A stretch of DNA of 64,000 nucleotides from Sphaerisporangium sp040683095 (GCF_040683095.1 NZ_JBFBCI010000032.1:1-64000), one strand, 5' to 3'; shown: positions 1 through 8,345, numbered from the stretch's first letter. Notes: generated by a model not told the origin, from the sequence alone. Numbers and translations are program-made.

Positions 1-273
1 CTGCTGGAGTACAAGACCCGTGATCGCGGCGGGCTGGTGGTGAAGGTGCCCGCCCCGGGCACCTCGCAGACCTGCCACCGGTGCGGGCACCGCGATGCGG
101 CCTCCCGTGACGGCACCCGGTTCTCCTGTGCCGACCCCGGATGCGGGTGGACCGGCCACGCCGACACCAACGCCGCGATCAACATTCGCAACGCCGCAGG
201 AACTGTGGTGTCAGGACGTGGAGACCTCGGGGCTGCCCGGTCTGCGAAGCGTCAACCCCCGCGCGCCGCTTGA
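1..273 (+). CDS. IS200/IS605-family TnpB, C-terminal fragment
   Basis: The frame is open from the first base of the window to a TGA at 271-273, so only the last 90 residues of the protein are visible. It shows a zinc ribbon (CHRCGH followed by CADPGCGW, that is CxxC and CxxxxC) and then the closing RuvC-like block HADTNAAINI with the last catalytic Asp. This arrangement is typical of TnpB, the RNA-guided nuclease of IS605-type elements. The tail after the RuvC block is Arg/Ala-rich. A strong hairpin follows 20 nt after the stop, as expected for the right end and guide RNA of such elements. Whether the complete protein is intact cannot be judged from this window. Confidence 0.88.
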   Translation: MLEYKTRDRGGLVVKVPAPGTSQTCHRCGHRDAASRDGTRFSCADPGCGWTGHADTNAAINIRNAAGTVVSGRGDLGAARSAKRQPPRAA

Positions 274-398
274 CCGCGACGCGACGGGAGAACCTCCGGC
301 CTTCAGGCCGGGGAGGAGTTCAACGGCCAGGCAATGACGCATCCGCCCTGCCCGTCCACCCGCGCTACCAGGATCGTCCTGGACGAATCCGGGTAGCG
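200..398 (+). ncRNA. candidate TnpB guide RNA (omegaRNA) / IS right end
   Basis: TnpB guide RNAs are known to be processed from the 3' end of tnpB and the element's right end. Here the stop is followed by a hairpin at 290-321: GAA/TTC outside, CCTCC/GGAGG, then GGCC-TTCA-GGCC with a GG bulge. A second palindromic segment lies at 363-397 (GCTACC ... GGTAGC arms). A 17-nt string at 381-398 recurs near 40.06 kb beside another IS-like hairpin. The boundaries are inferred; only the hairpins and their position are seen. Confidence 0.3.
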
Positions 399-510
399 CC
401 AAGCGAAAGGGCCGGTGGTGGATTGTCACGGGTCGTTTCGGATGCTCGGGCGCAGCGGCCTCCAGTTTCATCTTCTCCAGGACCTCGCTACGGCGGCCCA
501 AGTGGTTTGG

Positions 511-1398
511 CTATAGGGCGAGGCCGATCGTGAAGAGCAGGCCGAAGGCGAGTTGGAGGCGGCCGGTCTGTTGCAGTGTGGCGATCAGGGCCCGCCCGTT
601 CCCTCCGTCCCGCACGGCCTTGGCGGGCACCAGGGCGAGCGGCAGCGCCAGCACGGTGAGCGCGGCGAACGGTCGTACGAAGGCCAGGGCCAGGGCGACG
701 ATGAACGGAACCAGCAGGCAGGCGACGTAGAGCACGCGTGTGCGGGTGTCGCCGAGCACGACCGCGAGCGTGCGCTTGCCCGCGGGGCCGTCGGTGGTGA
801 TGTCGCGCAGGTTGTTCACCACCAGCAGCGCGCAGGCCAGCAGCCCGACCGGCACCGCCGCCGCGACCGCGAGCCACGGAAGCCGTTCCATCTGGACGTA
901 CGTCGTGCCGGCCACGGCCACCAGGCCGAAGAACACGAACACGGAGATCTCGCCGAGCGCCCGGTAGCCGTACGGCCGTGAGCCTCCGGTGTAGAACCAG
1001 GCGGCGGCGATGGCCAGCGCCCCGACGATCAGCAGCCACCACGCTCCGGTGGCCACGACCAGTGCCAGGCCCGCGACGGCCGCCGCCAGGAAGCACCCGA
1101 AGGCCGCCAGCAGCACCGAGCGGGGCGAGGCCACCCGCGAGCCGACCAGCCGCAGCGGGCCCACCCGCGCCTCGTCGGTGCCGCGCACGCCGTCGCTGTA
1201 GTCGTTGGCGTAGTTCACGCCGACCTGGAGGATCAGCGCGACCAGCAGCGCGACCACGGCCCGCCACCAGCTCGCCGCGCCGTACGAGACCGCCACGCCC
1301 GTGCCCACGGCGACGGGGACCACCGCCGCGGGGAGGGTGCGGGGTCGTGCCCCCGCCAGCCATTGAGCGGGTGTCGCCAACGTCGTTTCCTCTTCCAC
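511..1398 (-). CDS. menA: 1,4-dihydroxy-2-naphthoate polyprenyltransferase
   Basis: 295-residue UbiA-superfamily membrane prenyltransferase that joins a polyprenyl diphosphate to 1,4-dihydroxy-2-naphthoate, giving demethylmenaquinone in the inner membrane. The Asp-rich motif NYANDYSDGVRGTD (about residues 62-75) is the MenA version of the Mg/diphosphate site. A second conserved block, NNLRDITTDGPAGKRTL, lies near residues 195-211. Eight to nine hydrophobic segments fill the remainder. The start is GTG at 1398 with no convincing Shine-Dalgarno sequence; no better in-frame start precedes the first membrane segment. It stands alone, with a GNAT gene upstream in the same direction. Menaquinone is the only respiratory quinone of actinomycetes, so the gene is probably essential. 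Confidence 0.93.
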   Translation of the reverse strand: MEEETTLATPAQWLAGARPRTLPAAVVPVAVGTGVAVSYGAASWWRAVVALLVALILQVGVNYANDYSDGVRGTDEARVGPLRLVGSRVASPRSVLLAAFGCFLAAAVAGLALVVATGAWWLLIVGALAIAAAWFYTGGSRPYGYRALGEISVFVFFGLVAVAGTTYVQMERLPWLAVAAAVPVGLLACALLVVNNLRDITTDGPAGKRTLAVVLGDTRTRVLYVACLLVPFIVALALAFVRPFAALTVLALPLALVPAKAVRDGGNGRALIATLQQTGRLQLAFGLLFTIGLAL

Positions 1399-1520
1399 CG
1401 ATTCGGTCCGCGGCCGGGCGGGGAACCCCGTTTCAGGCCGGATTCGCCTATGCAGGGTATTTCATGACCGTCCGGGTCGTACGACGGTGCCTCGCCTGAG
1501 CGCCGCGCGGACGGGCGTGA

Positions 1521-2105
1521 TCAGCTGATGTCCGTGGCCAGGCGGATCATCTTCACCGGGCGGCCCATGTCCAGGACGCGCTCGGCCTCGTCCGGGGCCC
1601 AGCCTGCCGAGGTCAGGAAGCCCAGCCGTGCGTGGTCGTCCGCGAAGACCCAGGTGACGACCGAGGCGTAACCGTCCTCGCGCAGGTGGTCGACGGTGGC
1701 GTTGAGCAGCCGGCTGCCGTGGCCCCTGCGGGTGTGGTCGGGGTCGACGAGCAGGGTGAGCAGCTCGGCGGTGGTGGACGGGTCGAGGTCCGGGTCCTCG
1801 GCGGGGGCGTGCGAGGCCAGCCCGACCACGAGTTGCCCGCCGGGCTCGCCGCTGCTCTCGGCGAGTGAGGTCAGAAGGTCTTCGGTCTCGACGGCGACCA
1901 GGAGGCGGTGGCGCGGCGAGGGCGGCGCCACGACGGCCTCCTCCCACTGGCGGCTCCACAGCTCCCGCGCCGACGGCCCGGTCATCTGCTCCAGCGGCTC
2001 CTCGGGCATGAACCGGCCGTAGCCGCTCTTCCACGCCCTGATCTGGGTGGCCGTCACCGCCGGGACGTCCTCACGCCGCGCGGGCCGTACCCCCACGTCT
2101 GCCAT
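1521..2105 (-). CDS. GNAT family N-acetyltransferase
   Basis: 194-residue acetyl-CoA-dependent acyltransferase. The acetyl-CoA pyrophosphate loop is seen as DPDHTRRGHGSRLL (R/QxxGxG/A pattern) and is followed by helix and strand sequence ending in GFLTSAGW, the usual GNAT C-terminal signature. The N-terminus (VGVRPARREDVPAV) is the usual first GNAT strand. The start at 2105 is chosen because AAAGGAGG lies about 9 nt upstream; an upstream in-frame ATG at 2174 lacks one and would add a Gly/Pro-rich tail. The substrate is unknown. It lies 122 bp upstream of menA in the same direction, with no sign of a joint function. Confidence 0.85.
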   Translation of the reverse strand: MADVGVRPARREDVPAVTATQIRAWKSGYGRFMPEEPLEQMTGPSARELWSRQWEEAVVAPPSPRHRLLVAVETEDLLTSLAESSGEPGGQLVVGLASHAPAEDPDLDPSTTAELLTLLVDPDHTRRGHGSRLLNATVDHLREDGYASVVTWVFADDHARLGFLTSAGWAPDEAERVLDMGRPVKMIRLATDIS

Positions 2106-2273
2106 ACCGGCAGGCCTCCTTTCCTCGGCCCCCACACCGTATCCGGGTCCACCGGGCGACCATGAACCCGCCACCGATGATCGCCTGCCCGGGGAACGCC
2201 GGGTGATTGCCGCGCCGTAGCGGGACGGCAGGCCCGGTGAACGTCCCCGCCCCGACGCGCTCGCGGGCCGGGT

Positions 2274-2930
2274 TCAGGACGCTCGCGGCGCGCTCTGCTG
2301 GCGGCGGGCGCGGTACGCGCGGGTCTTGGTGCGGTTGCCGCACACCCGCATCGAGCACCACGCGCGCGAACGGTTCTTGGAGGAGTCGATGAACGCCCAC
2401 TGGCAGGTGCTGTCGGCGCAGACCTTCAGTCGCGGCCACGAGCCGTCGGCGTGCGCCCGCAGGACGGCCGTCGCGATCAGCCCGAGCCCCCGCGCCGCGC
2501 CCTCGGCGAGCGGTTCGGGAGCGGGCGCGCCGTCCACCAGTGTGATCCGCAGGGGGAGCGCCGCGAGCGCGGCCTCCAGCCGGGTGGACGCGGCCTCGGC
2601 CACCGGGCCGGGCGCGGGGGCCTCCACGACCGGGCCGGAGGCCGGCGTCTCGGTCGCCGGGCCGGGCCCCCGAGTATCTGCCACGGGGCCGGGCGCCGGA
2701 GCGTCGCGGGTGGCGTCGGGCGCGTGCTCGTGCCGCAGGGCGGTGCGCAGGCCCTCGCGCAGGTTGACGGCCAGCGCCCAGTCATCGTCCACGGCGCGGT
2801 CCGCCTCGGAGATCAGCCCGCGTTCCCGCAGCCAGATGGCGAGCTCGGCGGGTGAGGCCAGCTCGTCGGTGTCGCCCTGGACGTCGTAGGTGTTCACGAA
2901 GTCGCGGAGCAGTTCGGCCGGCGCGTCCAT
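2274..2930 (-). CDS. CGNR zinc-finger (ABATE-domain) putative regulator
   Basis: 218-residue member of the ABATE/CGNR family, putative stress-responsive DNA-binding regulators. The N-terminus (LLRDFVNTYD) is the typical ABATE opening. The C-terminal CGNR finger is CADSTCQWAFIDSSKNRSR, then WCSMRVCGNRTKTRAYRAR, with four zinc-ligand cysteines and the CGNR tetrapeptide. About 40 residues of Pro/Ala/Gly/Val-rich repeats (PAPGPVA- and SGPVVEA-like units, about residues 74-115) interrupt the ABATE domain, which is unusual. It is monocistronic; the target is unknown. Confidence 0.85.
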   Translation of the reverse strand: MDAPAELLRDFVNTYDVQGDTDELASPAELAIWLRERGLISEADRAVDDDWALAVNLREGLRTALRHEHAPDATRDAPAPGPVADTRGPGPATETPASGPVVEAPAPGPVAEAASTRLEAALAALPLRITLVDGAPAPEPLAEGAARGLGLIATAVLRAHADGSWPRLKVCADSTCQWAFIDSSKNRSRAWCSMRVCGNRTKTRAYRARRQQSAPRAS

Positions 2931-3007
2931 GTGACCACTGTAAGCCAGTAGAGGGTTTCGCCTGGTATCGAGCGCCCTGGCCCCTTCCCGCCCCGCACTC
3001 CCGCGCC

Positions 3008-3089
3008 CGGATGGTGCCGCCGGGTGACCGGGAAGGCGCCCCGTACCCCCCCGGGCCGGGATGGTGCCGCCCGGTGACCGGGAAGGCGC
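3008..3089. repeat. two-copy 32-bp direct repeat
   Basis: Two nearly identical copies (3008-3039 and 3058-3089) with the core ATGGTGCCGC, one or two mismatches, lie 50 bp apart in the gap between the CGNR gene and the 3' end of the MocR gene. Each ends in the same GGTGACCGGGAAGGCGC string. The function is unknown; it may be a local duplication. Confidence 0.6.
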
Positions 3090-3111
3090 ACTCGCGCAGG
3101 GGACGGAACGG

Positions 3112-4518
3112 TCAGGACAGGTGGGCGTCCAGGGCCGCGCCGAGGCGGCGGACCCCCTCCGTCAGCTCGGCGACGTGCGCCGCCGCGATGTGCGTCACGC
3201 GGATGTGCGGCCCCGGAGGCTCGGCGGGGTGGTAGATAGCGCCGGGGCTCACCAGCACCCCCGCGCGCTGCGCACTCTCGACCAGGGCGGTCTCGTCGAC
3301 CTCGCGCGGCAGCCGCACCCACAGGTGCAGGCCGCCCTGCGGCACCGGCCGGACGACGGCGGACGGCAGGTGGCGGGCCAGGGCCGACGCCAGTGCGTCC
3401 CGCCGCACCGTGATCTCCGCCGCGACCCCGGCCAGGTGGCGGCGCCAGCCTGGCGAGCCCAGGAACTCCAGCGCCGTCTCCTGAAGCGGCCGGGCCACGA
3501 AGAACGACTCGACGACTTGCGAGGCCCTGAGCCGTCGCGCGGCCGGGCCCCGGGCGATGACCGCGGCCACCCGCATGGACGGCGCGGTGATCTTGCTGAG
3601 CGAGTTGACGTGAACGACCGTCCCGTGGGTGTCCAGCGTGACGAGCGACGGCGGCACGGGCTCCGTCGTCAGGTAGCGGGCGTAGTCGTCCTCGATCACG
3701 AACGCGCCCGCGGCCCTCGCCACGGCGAGGATCTGCTCGCGGCGCGCGGGCGGGACCACGGCGCCGGTGGGGTTGTGCACGGTCGGCTGGCAGAAGAAGA
3801 CCCGCGCGCCGGTGACCGCGAACGCCTCGGCCAGCAGTTCCGGCCGCACGCCGTCGCGGTCCATCGGCACGGCGACCGCGCGTAGCCCGGCGGCCCGCGC
3901 CGAGGCGAGCGCGCCCGGGTAGGTCGGGGTCTCGACGAGCATCGCCTGGCCGGGGGCCGCGAGGGCGCGGAAGGCGTGGGTCAGCGCGGCCTGGCCGCCG
4001 CTGGTGATCAGCACGTCCGCCTGGGTGACCCCGCCGCCGACCTCGGTGGCGAACCAGCGGCGCAGCTCGGCGAGGCCGTTCAGCGGGGGCAGCGCCCAGG
4101 CGTCCGGGCGGCGCACGGCGCGCGCGGCGGCGTTGGCCAGGGCCTTGGACGGGCGCAGGCCGGGGTTCAGGTAGCCGCCGGTGAGCGGGATGACCCCCTC
4201 GGGCGGTGGGGTGAGCAGGCCGCTGACGGCCGTGTCGTCCACGGACCTGTCGCCGAGGGACACGGTCTGCCAGGACACGTCCGTGCCGTCGCCCGCCGTC
4301 GCCGAGGGCGGGGCGGAGACGAAGGCCCCGATGCCCGGTCGCGTGACCACCCGGCCCTCGGCGGCGAGCGCCGCGAGCGCCCGCGAGACCGTGACGGGGC
4401 TGACCCCGTGCCGCCGCGTCAGCTCCCGGCTGGACGGCAACCGTCCGCCGGGCCCGACCCGGGCGGCCTCGTCCCGCAGCAGCCCCGCGAGCCGGGCGAT
4501 ACTGCTATCGTCATCCAT
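3112..4518 (-). CDS. MocR-type PLP-dependent transcriptional regulator
   Basis: 468-residue fusion of an N-terminal GntR-type winged helix (LPSSRELTRRHGVSPVTVS, about residues 24-42) to a fold-type I aminotransferase domain. PLP-binding residues are visible: VIEDDYARYL holds the conserved Asp and Tyr, and VNSLSKITAPSMRV holds the Schiff-base Lys. Such proteins use the aminotransferase domain to sense PLP or amino compounds. It is divergent from an EamA exporter, a frequent pairing. The start at 4518 lies 8 nt from a TATTCT -10 box on the minus strand, and an ATAGCGCTAT palindrome overlaps that promoter, consistent with autoregulation. The ligand is unknown; possibly pyridoxal or an amino acid exported by the neighbour. 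Confidence 0.88.
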   Translation of the reverse strand: MDDDSSIARLAGLLRDEAARVGPGGRLPSSRELTRRHGVSPVTVSRALAALAAEGRVVTRPGIGAFVSAPPSATAGDGTDVSWQTVSLGDRSVDDTAVSGLLTPPPEGVIPLTGGYLNPGLRPSKALANAAARAVRRPDAWALPPLNGLAELRRWFATEVGGGVTQADVLITSGGQAALTHAFRALAAPGQAMLVETPTYPGALASARAAGLRAVAVPMDRDGVRPELLAEAFAVTGARVFFCQPTVHNPTGAVVPPARREQILAVARAAGAFVIEDDYARYLTTEPVPPSLVTLDTHGTVVHVNSLSKITAPSMRVAAVIARGPAARRLRASQVVESFFVARPLQETALEFLGSPGWRRHLAGVAAEITVRRDALASALARHLPSAVVRPVPQGGLHLWVRLPREVDETALVESAQRAGVLVSPGAIYHPAEPPGPHIRVTHIAAAHVAELTEGVRRLGAALDAHLS

Positions 4519-4560
4519 GAGAGACAAGAATAGCGCTATCGTCCCCTCGGCGGTATCGCC
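4503..4560. promoter_or_regulatory. MocR/EamA intergenic operator region
   Basis: Direct repeats GCTATCGTC at 4504-4512 and 4535-4543, a third weaker copy GGTATCGCC at 4552-4560, and the perfect palindrome ATAGCGCTAT at 4530-4539. The palindrome overlaps the likely -10 (TATTCT, minus strand) of the MocR gene. MocR regulators commonly bind spaced direct repeats; assignment to this protein is inference. Confidence 0.5.
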
Positions 4561-4729
4561 TGAAAAGCCGGGTTCAGCGGAGAAGGGGCGTGCGACGCCC
4601 GATCCCCGGGAGCGACGGCGTGCGACGCCGGGCGGCCCCGAAGAGGCGACACCCCGTGGCCCTGAAGAGGCGGGGAACGCCGGAGGCGGACGGCGGCTCG
4701 GTGGGGCGGGTGGTCCGGTCGTCCGTGAC

Positions 4730-5608
4730 GTGCCGCGCGGCGGGGGCGTCTGGAGGGGTACGGCGCTCGCCGGGCTCGGGGTGCTGGCCTTCTCCGGAAG
4801 CTTTCCGGCCACCGAGTTCGCGATGCGGGGGTTCGATCCCTACCTGGTCGCCATCGGCAGGGCGGCCGTCGCGGCGCTCGTCGCGGGGGTCTGCCTGGTG
4901 GCGGCCGGGGCCCCGCTCCTCCCGCCGCGCGCCCACCTGCGGTCGTACGCGGTCATCGGGCTCGGCGTGGTCTTCGGGTTCCCGGTGTTCAGCGGGCTGG
5001 CGCTGGGCACGGGGGCGAGCGTGTCGCACGCCGCCGTCGTGATCGGGCTGCTCCCGGCCGCCACCGCCGTGTGCGCCGTCCTGCGCGCGGGGGAGCGGCC
5101 GCGCCCGCTGTTCTGGGTGGCCTGCGCCGCAGGGGCCGTGTCGGTGACGGTGTTCACGCTCAGCCGGGGAGGCGGGCGCCCGTCCTTCGCCGACCTGCTG
5201 CTGCTCGCGGCCCTGCTCTGCGCGGCGGCCGGGTACACCGAGGGTGGCAGGCTGGCCCGGCACACCCCGGGCTGGCGGGTCATCTCGTACGCTCTCGTGA
5301 TCGCGGCCCCGGTATCGGTCCCCGTCACGCTCGTGCTCGCCGTGGTCACGCCGTCGCACCCGACGGCCGGGTCGGTGGCCGGGTTCGCCTACGTGGCCCT
5401 GGTGTCGATGTTCCTGGGATTCATCCCCTGGTACGCCGGGCTCGCCGCCGGCGGCATCGCCCGCGCGGGCCAGACCCAGCTCGTGCAGCCGCTCCTGTCG
5501 CTGCTGTGGGCCTGGCTCCTGCTCGGCGAGCGCCTGGAAGCCGCCACGATCGCCGGAGCCCTCGCCGTCCTGCTGTGCGTCGCCACAACCCAGCGCACAC
5601 GCGCCTGA
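4730..5608 (+). CDS. EamA/DMT-superfamily transporter
   Basis: Inner-membrane drug/metabolite transporter with about ten hydrophobic segments and two EamA repeats (FSGSFPATEFAMRGFDPYLVAIGR opens the first; YVALVSMFLGFIPWYAGLAAGG and LLWAWLLLGE lie in the second). The reading frame is open upstream to an ATG at 4517, but that ATG overlaps the MocR start codon on the other strand, has no Shine-Dalgarno sequence, and the 71 residues between are Arg/Pro/Glu-rich repeats without membrane character. GTG at 4730 gives 292 residues, the family's normal length. It probably exports a compound sensed by the MocR regulator. Confidence 0.83.
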   Translation: MPRGGGVWRGTALAGLGVLAFSGSFPATEFAMRGFDPYLVAIGRAAVAALVAGVCLVAAGAPLLPPRAHLRSYAVIGLGVVFGFPVFSGLALGTGASVSHAAVVIGLLPAATAVCAVLRAGERPRPLFWVACAAGAVSVTVFTLSRGGGRPSFADLLLLAALLCAAAGYTEGGRLARHTPGWRVISYALVIAAPVSVPVTLVLAVVTPSHPTAGSVAGFAYVALVSMFLGFIPWYAGLAAGGIARAGQTQLVQPLLSLLWAWLLLGERLEAATIAGALAVLLCVATTQRTRA

Positions 5609-5933
5609 ACGCCTCCACAGGCCGCGAATCCCCCCGCCCTCATCCCGAGGAATGTCACGCCCCTCAAAACCCCTCCCAGCCCCGCACAGCGCGCCCACAG
5701 CGTCCCGCCGGGCCTGGTACGCGATACCGCCCGGTCACGAAGGGCCCCGTGGTGCTTCGCCGTATGAGGCGCCGACTTCGCCGACGTCCCGACCCGCCGC
5801 CGCGGCGCCGTGAGGAGCCGGTCCGTGGGGGCGGGTGGTAGGGGCCACGTGGGCGCGGAAGGTGGAGCTCCCCACAAGCGGACCCGGGAGTGGCGGGGTG
5901 GGCCGGTCAGGTGGTGAAGGGGATGGTGGGTGG
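5609..5933. other. 325-bp intergenic stretch, nothing recognised
   Basis: Region between the convergent EamA and GntR genes. It is GC-rich with short repeats of CGCCGAC and GGGGCGGGTGG types. I see no coding frame with a start signal, no clear terminator hairpin and no tRNA. Confidence 0.4.
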
Positions 5934-6677
5934 TCAGGCGCCGAGGGGGACGGAGTAGACGAGGCGGAAGCGGTCACCGGGGACGACGATGTCGCTGGTC
6001 TCGACGGGGCGGTCGCCGGCCCAGTGGGTGCGCTCGACGTGGAGGATGTGGACGCCGGTGGGGAGGTCGAGCAGGTCACTCTCGGTGGGCTGGGGGACGC
6101 GGGTGTGGACGCTCTCGCGGATGTCGGTGATCTTGACACCGGCGGCGGACATGCGGGACAGCAGGCTCTTGCGCCCGTTGTTCGTGCCCTCTTCGGGGAC
6201 GGGCTGCCCCTTGCCGAGCTCGGCGGGTTCGTAGGAGGTGGCGAGCTGCATCGGCTTGCCCTCGGCGCGGAAGACGTAGCGCGTGCGGATCACCGGGTCG
6301 CCGGGCTCCAGCCGAAGGCGCCGGGCGATCTCGCGCCCGGCGCGGACGGGCTCGCTGCGCCAGTCCCAGGTGGCGCGGTGGCCGCCCGCCTGCATGTCGG
6401 CGGCGAACGGGGCGTCGTGGTCGGTGTGGCGGGAACGCTGGAGGGGATAGAGCACGGACTTCTCGCGGACGTAGTGGCCGGAGCCGACCCGGCCGATGAT
6501 CAGCCCTTCGGCGGCCAGTACTCGTAACGCGTGGCGGGCGGCGGTCTCGCCGACGCGGAACCGCTGGGTGAGCTGGGCGCGAGACGGGATCGGCGCCCCG
6601 GGCGGCAGGGTGCCGTCGGCTATCTGCGCCCGCAACTCTTCGACAACACGGAGGTACACCGGGTCGTTTCCAGTCAT
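5934..6677 (-). CDS. GntR family regulator with UTRA sensor domain
   Basis: 247 residues. The N-terminal winged helix (IPSRAQLTQRFRVGETAARH, with LAAEGLIIGRVGSGHYV as the wing) is followed by a UTRA ligand-binding domain (from about residue 95; DPVIRTRYVFRAEGKPMQLATSY and VHILHVERTHWAGDRPVETSDIV are typical). HutC/FarR-subfamily regulators of this build usually sense small metabolites or act as imprinted regulators on plasmids and phages. No neighbouring gene in the same direction suggests a target; a long intergenic region lies upstream. Confidence 0.87.
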   Translation of the reverse strand: MTGNDPVYLRVVEELRAQIADGTLPPGAPIPSRAQLTQRFRVGETAARHALRVLAAEGLIIGRVGSGHYVREKSVLYPLQRSRHTDHDAPFAADMQAGGHRATWDWRSEPVRAGREIARRLRLEPGDPVIRTRYVFRAEGKPMQLATSYEPAELGKGQPVPEEGTNNGRKSLLSRMSAAGVKITDIRESVHTRVPQPTESDLLDLPTGVHILHVERTHWAGDRPVETSDIVVPGDRFRLVYSVPLGA

Positions 6678-7169
6678 CCGTCCATCCCTGGGGCGTGCGA
6701 GATCGTTTTCTTATCTTGCCGTAATCGGGAGACAGCGGGGAGTAATGGAGACGGGTTGGGGTCCCAACTTTACGGACGCCGTCTCGCGGCCACCGGACGG
6801 CGGCGCGGGCCCGTGCGCGACCGGCCCCGCCCTCCGGGCCCGCCGTGGCGACCTGCCGCGCGGGCCTCCGTGGGAACCTCCGGCAGGACCTGCGGAGACG
6901 CGGTCGGCCAGAGGGTGCGGGGAGGCGCGCGAAGATCGCCGGAAAATTCTCCTCAGAGTCGTGTAACACCCACGTAAGCCACGTCGATAACACGGACAGA
7001 GGTCGTCGATGTGTGTACCCCCGAGCACATATCGGCGGCCTCTATCCATCTCCCGGCCTAGTCGGGCAACTACCGGTGAAGCCATATAAGCCCCACCGAA
7101 CGCTCCTCGCATGCGGATCCGGGGTGGCGGGGTCCACCGATCCCGCCGGATCCGGGTACCGTTCCGTCT
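6678..7169. other. 492-bp divergent intergenic region before dapA
   Basis: Lies between the divergent GntR regulator and dapA. No coding frame stands out. The part from 6960 to 7095 is less GC-rich than its surroundings (for example the ATATAAG-like stretch near 7083-7090) and probably holds promoter or operator sequence. A TACCGT -10-like box at 7157-7162 sits 7 nt before the dapA start. Confidence 0.4.
7157..7162 (+). promoter_or_regulatory. putative -10 box of leaderless dapA
   Basis: TACCGT (TANNNT) ends 7 nt before the dapA ATG at 7170, and no Shine-Dalgarno sequence is visible. This is the spacing expected when transcription starts at the start codon. Confidence 0.5.
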
Positions 7170-8084
7170 ATGGCATCGCCAACAGGAACCTCCGACGCGC
7201 CCTTCGGCCGCTTGCTGACCGCCATGGTCACCCCCTTCGCCGCAGACGGCGCCGTCGACGCCGAAGGCGTCCAGCGTCTGGCGACCTACCTCGTCGACGA
7301 GCAGGACAACGACGGGCTGGTCGTGAGCGGCACGACCGGAGAGTCCGCCACCACCACCGACGCGGAGAAAGAGCTGATCCTGCGCCTGGTGCTGGAGGCC
7401 GTCGGCGACCGCGCGACCGTCGTGGCCGGGGTGGGCACCAACGACACCCGCCACACGGTCGAGTTGGCGAAGGCCGCCGAGCGCGTGGGGGCCCACGGCC
7501 TGCTGCTGGTGACGCCGTACTACAACAAGCCCCCTCAAGAGGGGCTGTACCGGCACTTCACGACCGCCGCGGATGCGACCGGCCTGCCGGTGATGCTGTA
7601 CGACATCCCCGGGCGCACGGGCACGCCCATCGCCACCGAGACGCTGCTGCGCCTGGCCCACCACCCGCGCATCGTCGCCGTCAAGGACGCCAAGGGCGAC
7701 CTGTTCGCCGGCGCCCAGGTGATGGCGGCCACGGGGCTCACGTTCTACTCCGGTGACGACGCCTCCAACCTGCCTTGGCTCGCGGCCGGGGCCGTCGGGT
7801 TCGTCAGCGTGGTGGGCCACGTCGTGGGCTCCGAGCTCGCGTCCATGATCCGGCTCTTCCGCTCCGGCAACGCCGAGGGCGCCCGTGACGTCAACCGGCG
7901 CCTGCTGCCCGTGGTGACCGGCATCATGACCCGCACCCAAGGGGTGATCATGGCGAAGGCGGCCCTCGGCCTGCTCGGCAGGGACGCCGGCCCCGTGCGG
8001 CTCCCGCTCGTGGACGCGACCCCGGAACAGATCGCCGTCCTGAGGGAGGACCTGCTCGCGGGCGGGGTGAAGCTGCCCGGCTGA
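7170..8084 (+). CDS. dapA: 4-hydroxy-tetrahydrodipicolinate synthase
   Basis: 304 residues, the usual DapA length. It condenses pyruvate with aspartate-semialdehyde in the lysine/meso-diaminopimelate pathway in the cytoplasm. Visible signatures: GTTGESATTTDAEK (substrate Thr pair, about residues 53-66), YYNKPPQEGLYRHF (catalytic Tyr) and IVAVKDAKGDL (Schiff-base Lys near residue 173). The start ATG is probably leaderless. rnj follows in the same direction after a 261-bp gap holding a strong hairpin, so the two may be separately controlled. Confidence 0.95.
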   Translation: MASPTGTSDAPFGRLLTAMVTPFAADGAVDAEGVQRLATYLVDEQDNDGLVVSGTTGESATTTDAEKELILRLVLEAVGDRATVVAGVGTNDTRHTVELAKAAERVGAHGLLLVTPYYNKPPQEGLYRHFTTAADATGLPVMLYDIPGRTGTPIATETLLRLAHHPRIVAVKDAKGDLFAGAQVMAATGLTFYSGDDASNLPWLAAGAVGFVSVVGHVVGSELASMIRLFRSGNAEGARDVNRRLLPVVTGIMTRTQGVIMAKAALGLLGRDAGPVRLPLVDATPEQIAVLREDLLAGGVKLPG

Positions 8085-8140
8085 CGCCCGGGCAGGCGTC
8101 CGCGAGGGCCGTGAAGGGCGCCACGATGACGTGACCGCCG

Positions 8141-8182
8141 CGCGTCCGCCCGTCCCTCCCGTAGGGGAGACGGACGGACGCG
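8141..8182. terminator. long hairpin between dapA and rnj
   Basis: 14-bp arms at 8141-8154 and 8169-8182 (CGCGTCCGCCCGTC against its complement with one C-A mismatch), with extra CCC/GGG pairing inside. No T-run follows on the plus strand. It could end dapA transcription or be a structured leader of the rnj mRNA. Confidence 0.5.
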
Positions 8183-8345
8183 AGTGGCGGGGACATGCGG
8201 GACCGCTACAGGCCGCGCGACGGCGCGGTGGGGAGGAACAGAGGGGTTTGAGAATCGGAAACAGAGAACGCGGCCCGCGAGGCGCCGGACGGCTCGGCGA
8301 GGGAGTCGTGCGCGCGCGGCAGGCCGTGGGACACGGGGGTAGAGC

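Noticed and set aside
4517..4729. N-terminal extension of the EamA transporter from ATG 4517.
   Set aside because: The codon overlaps the MocR start, lacks a ribosome-binding site, and encodes repetitive charged sequence atypical for the family.
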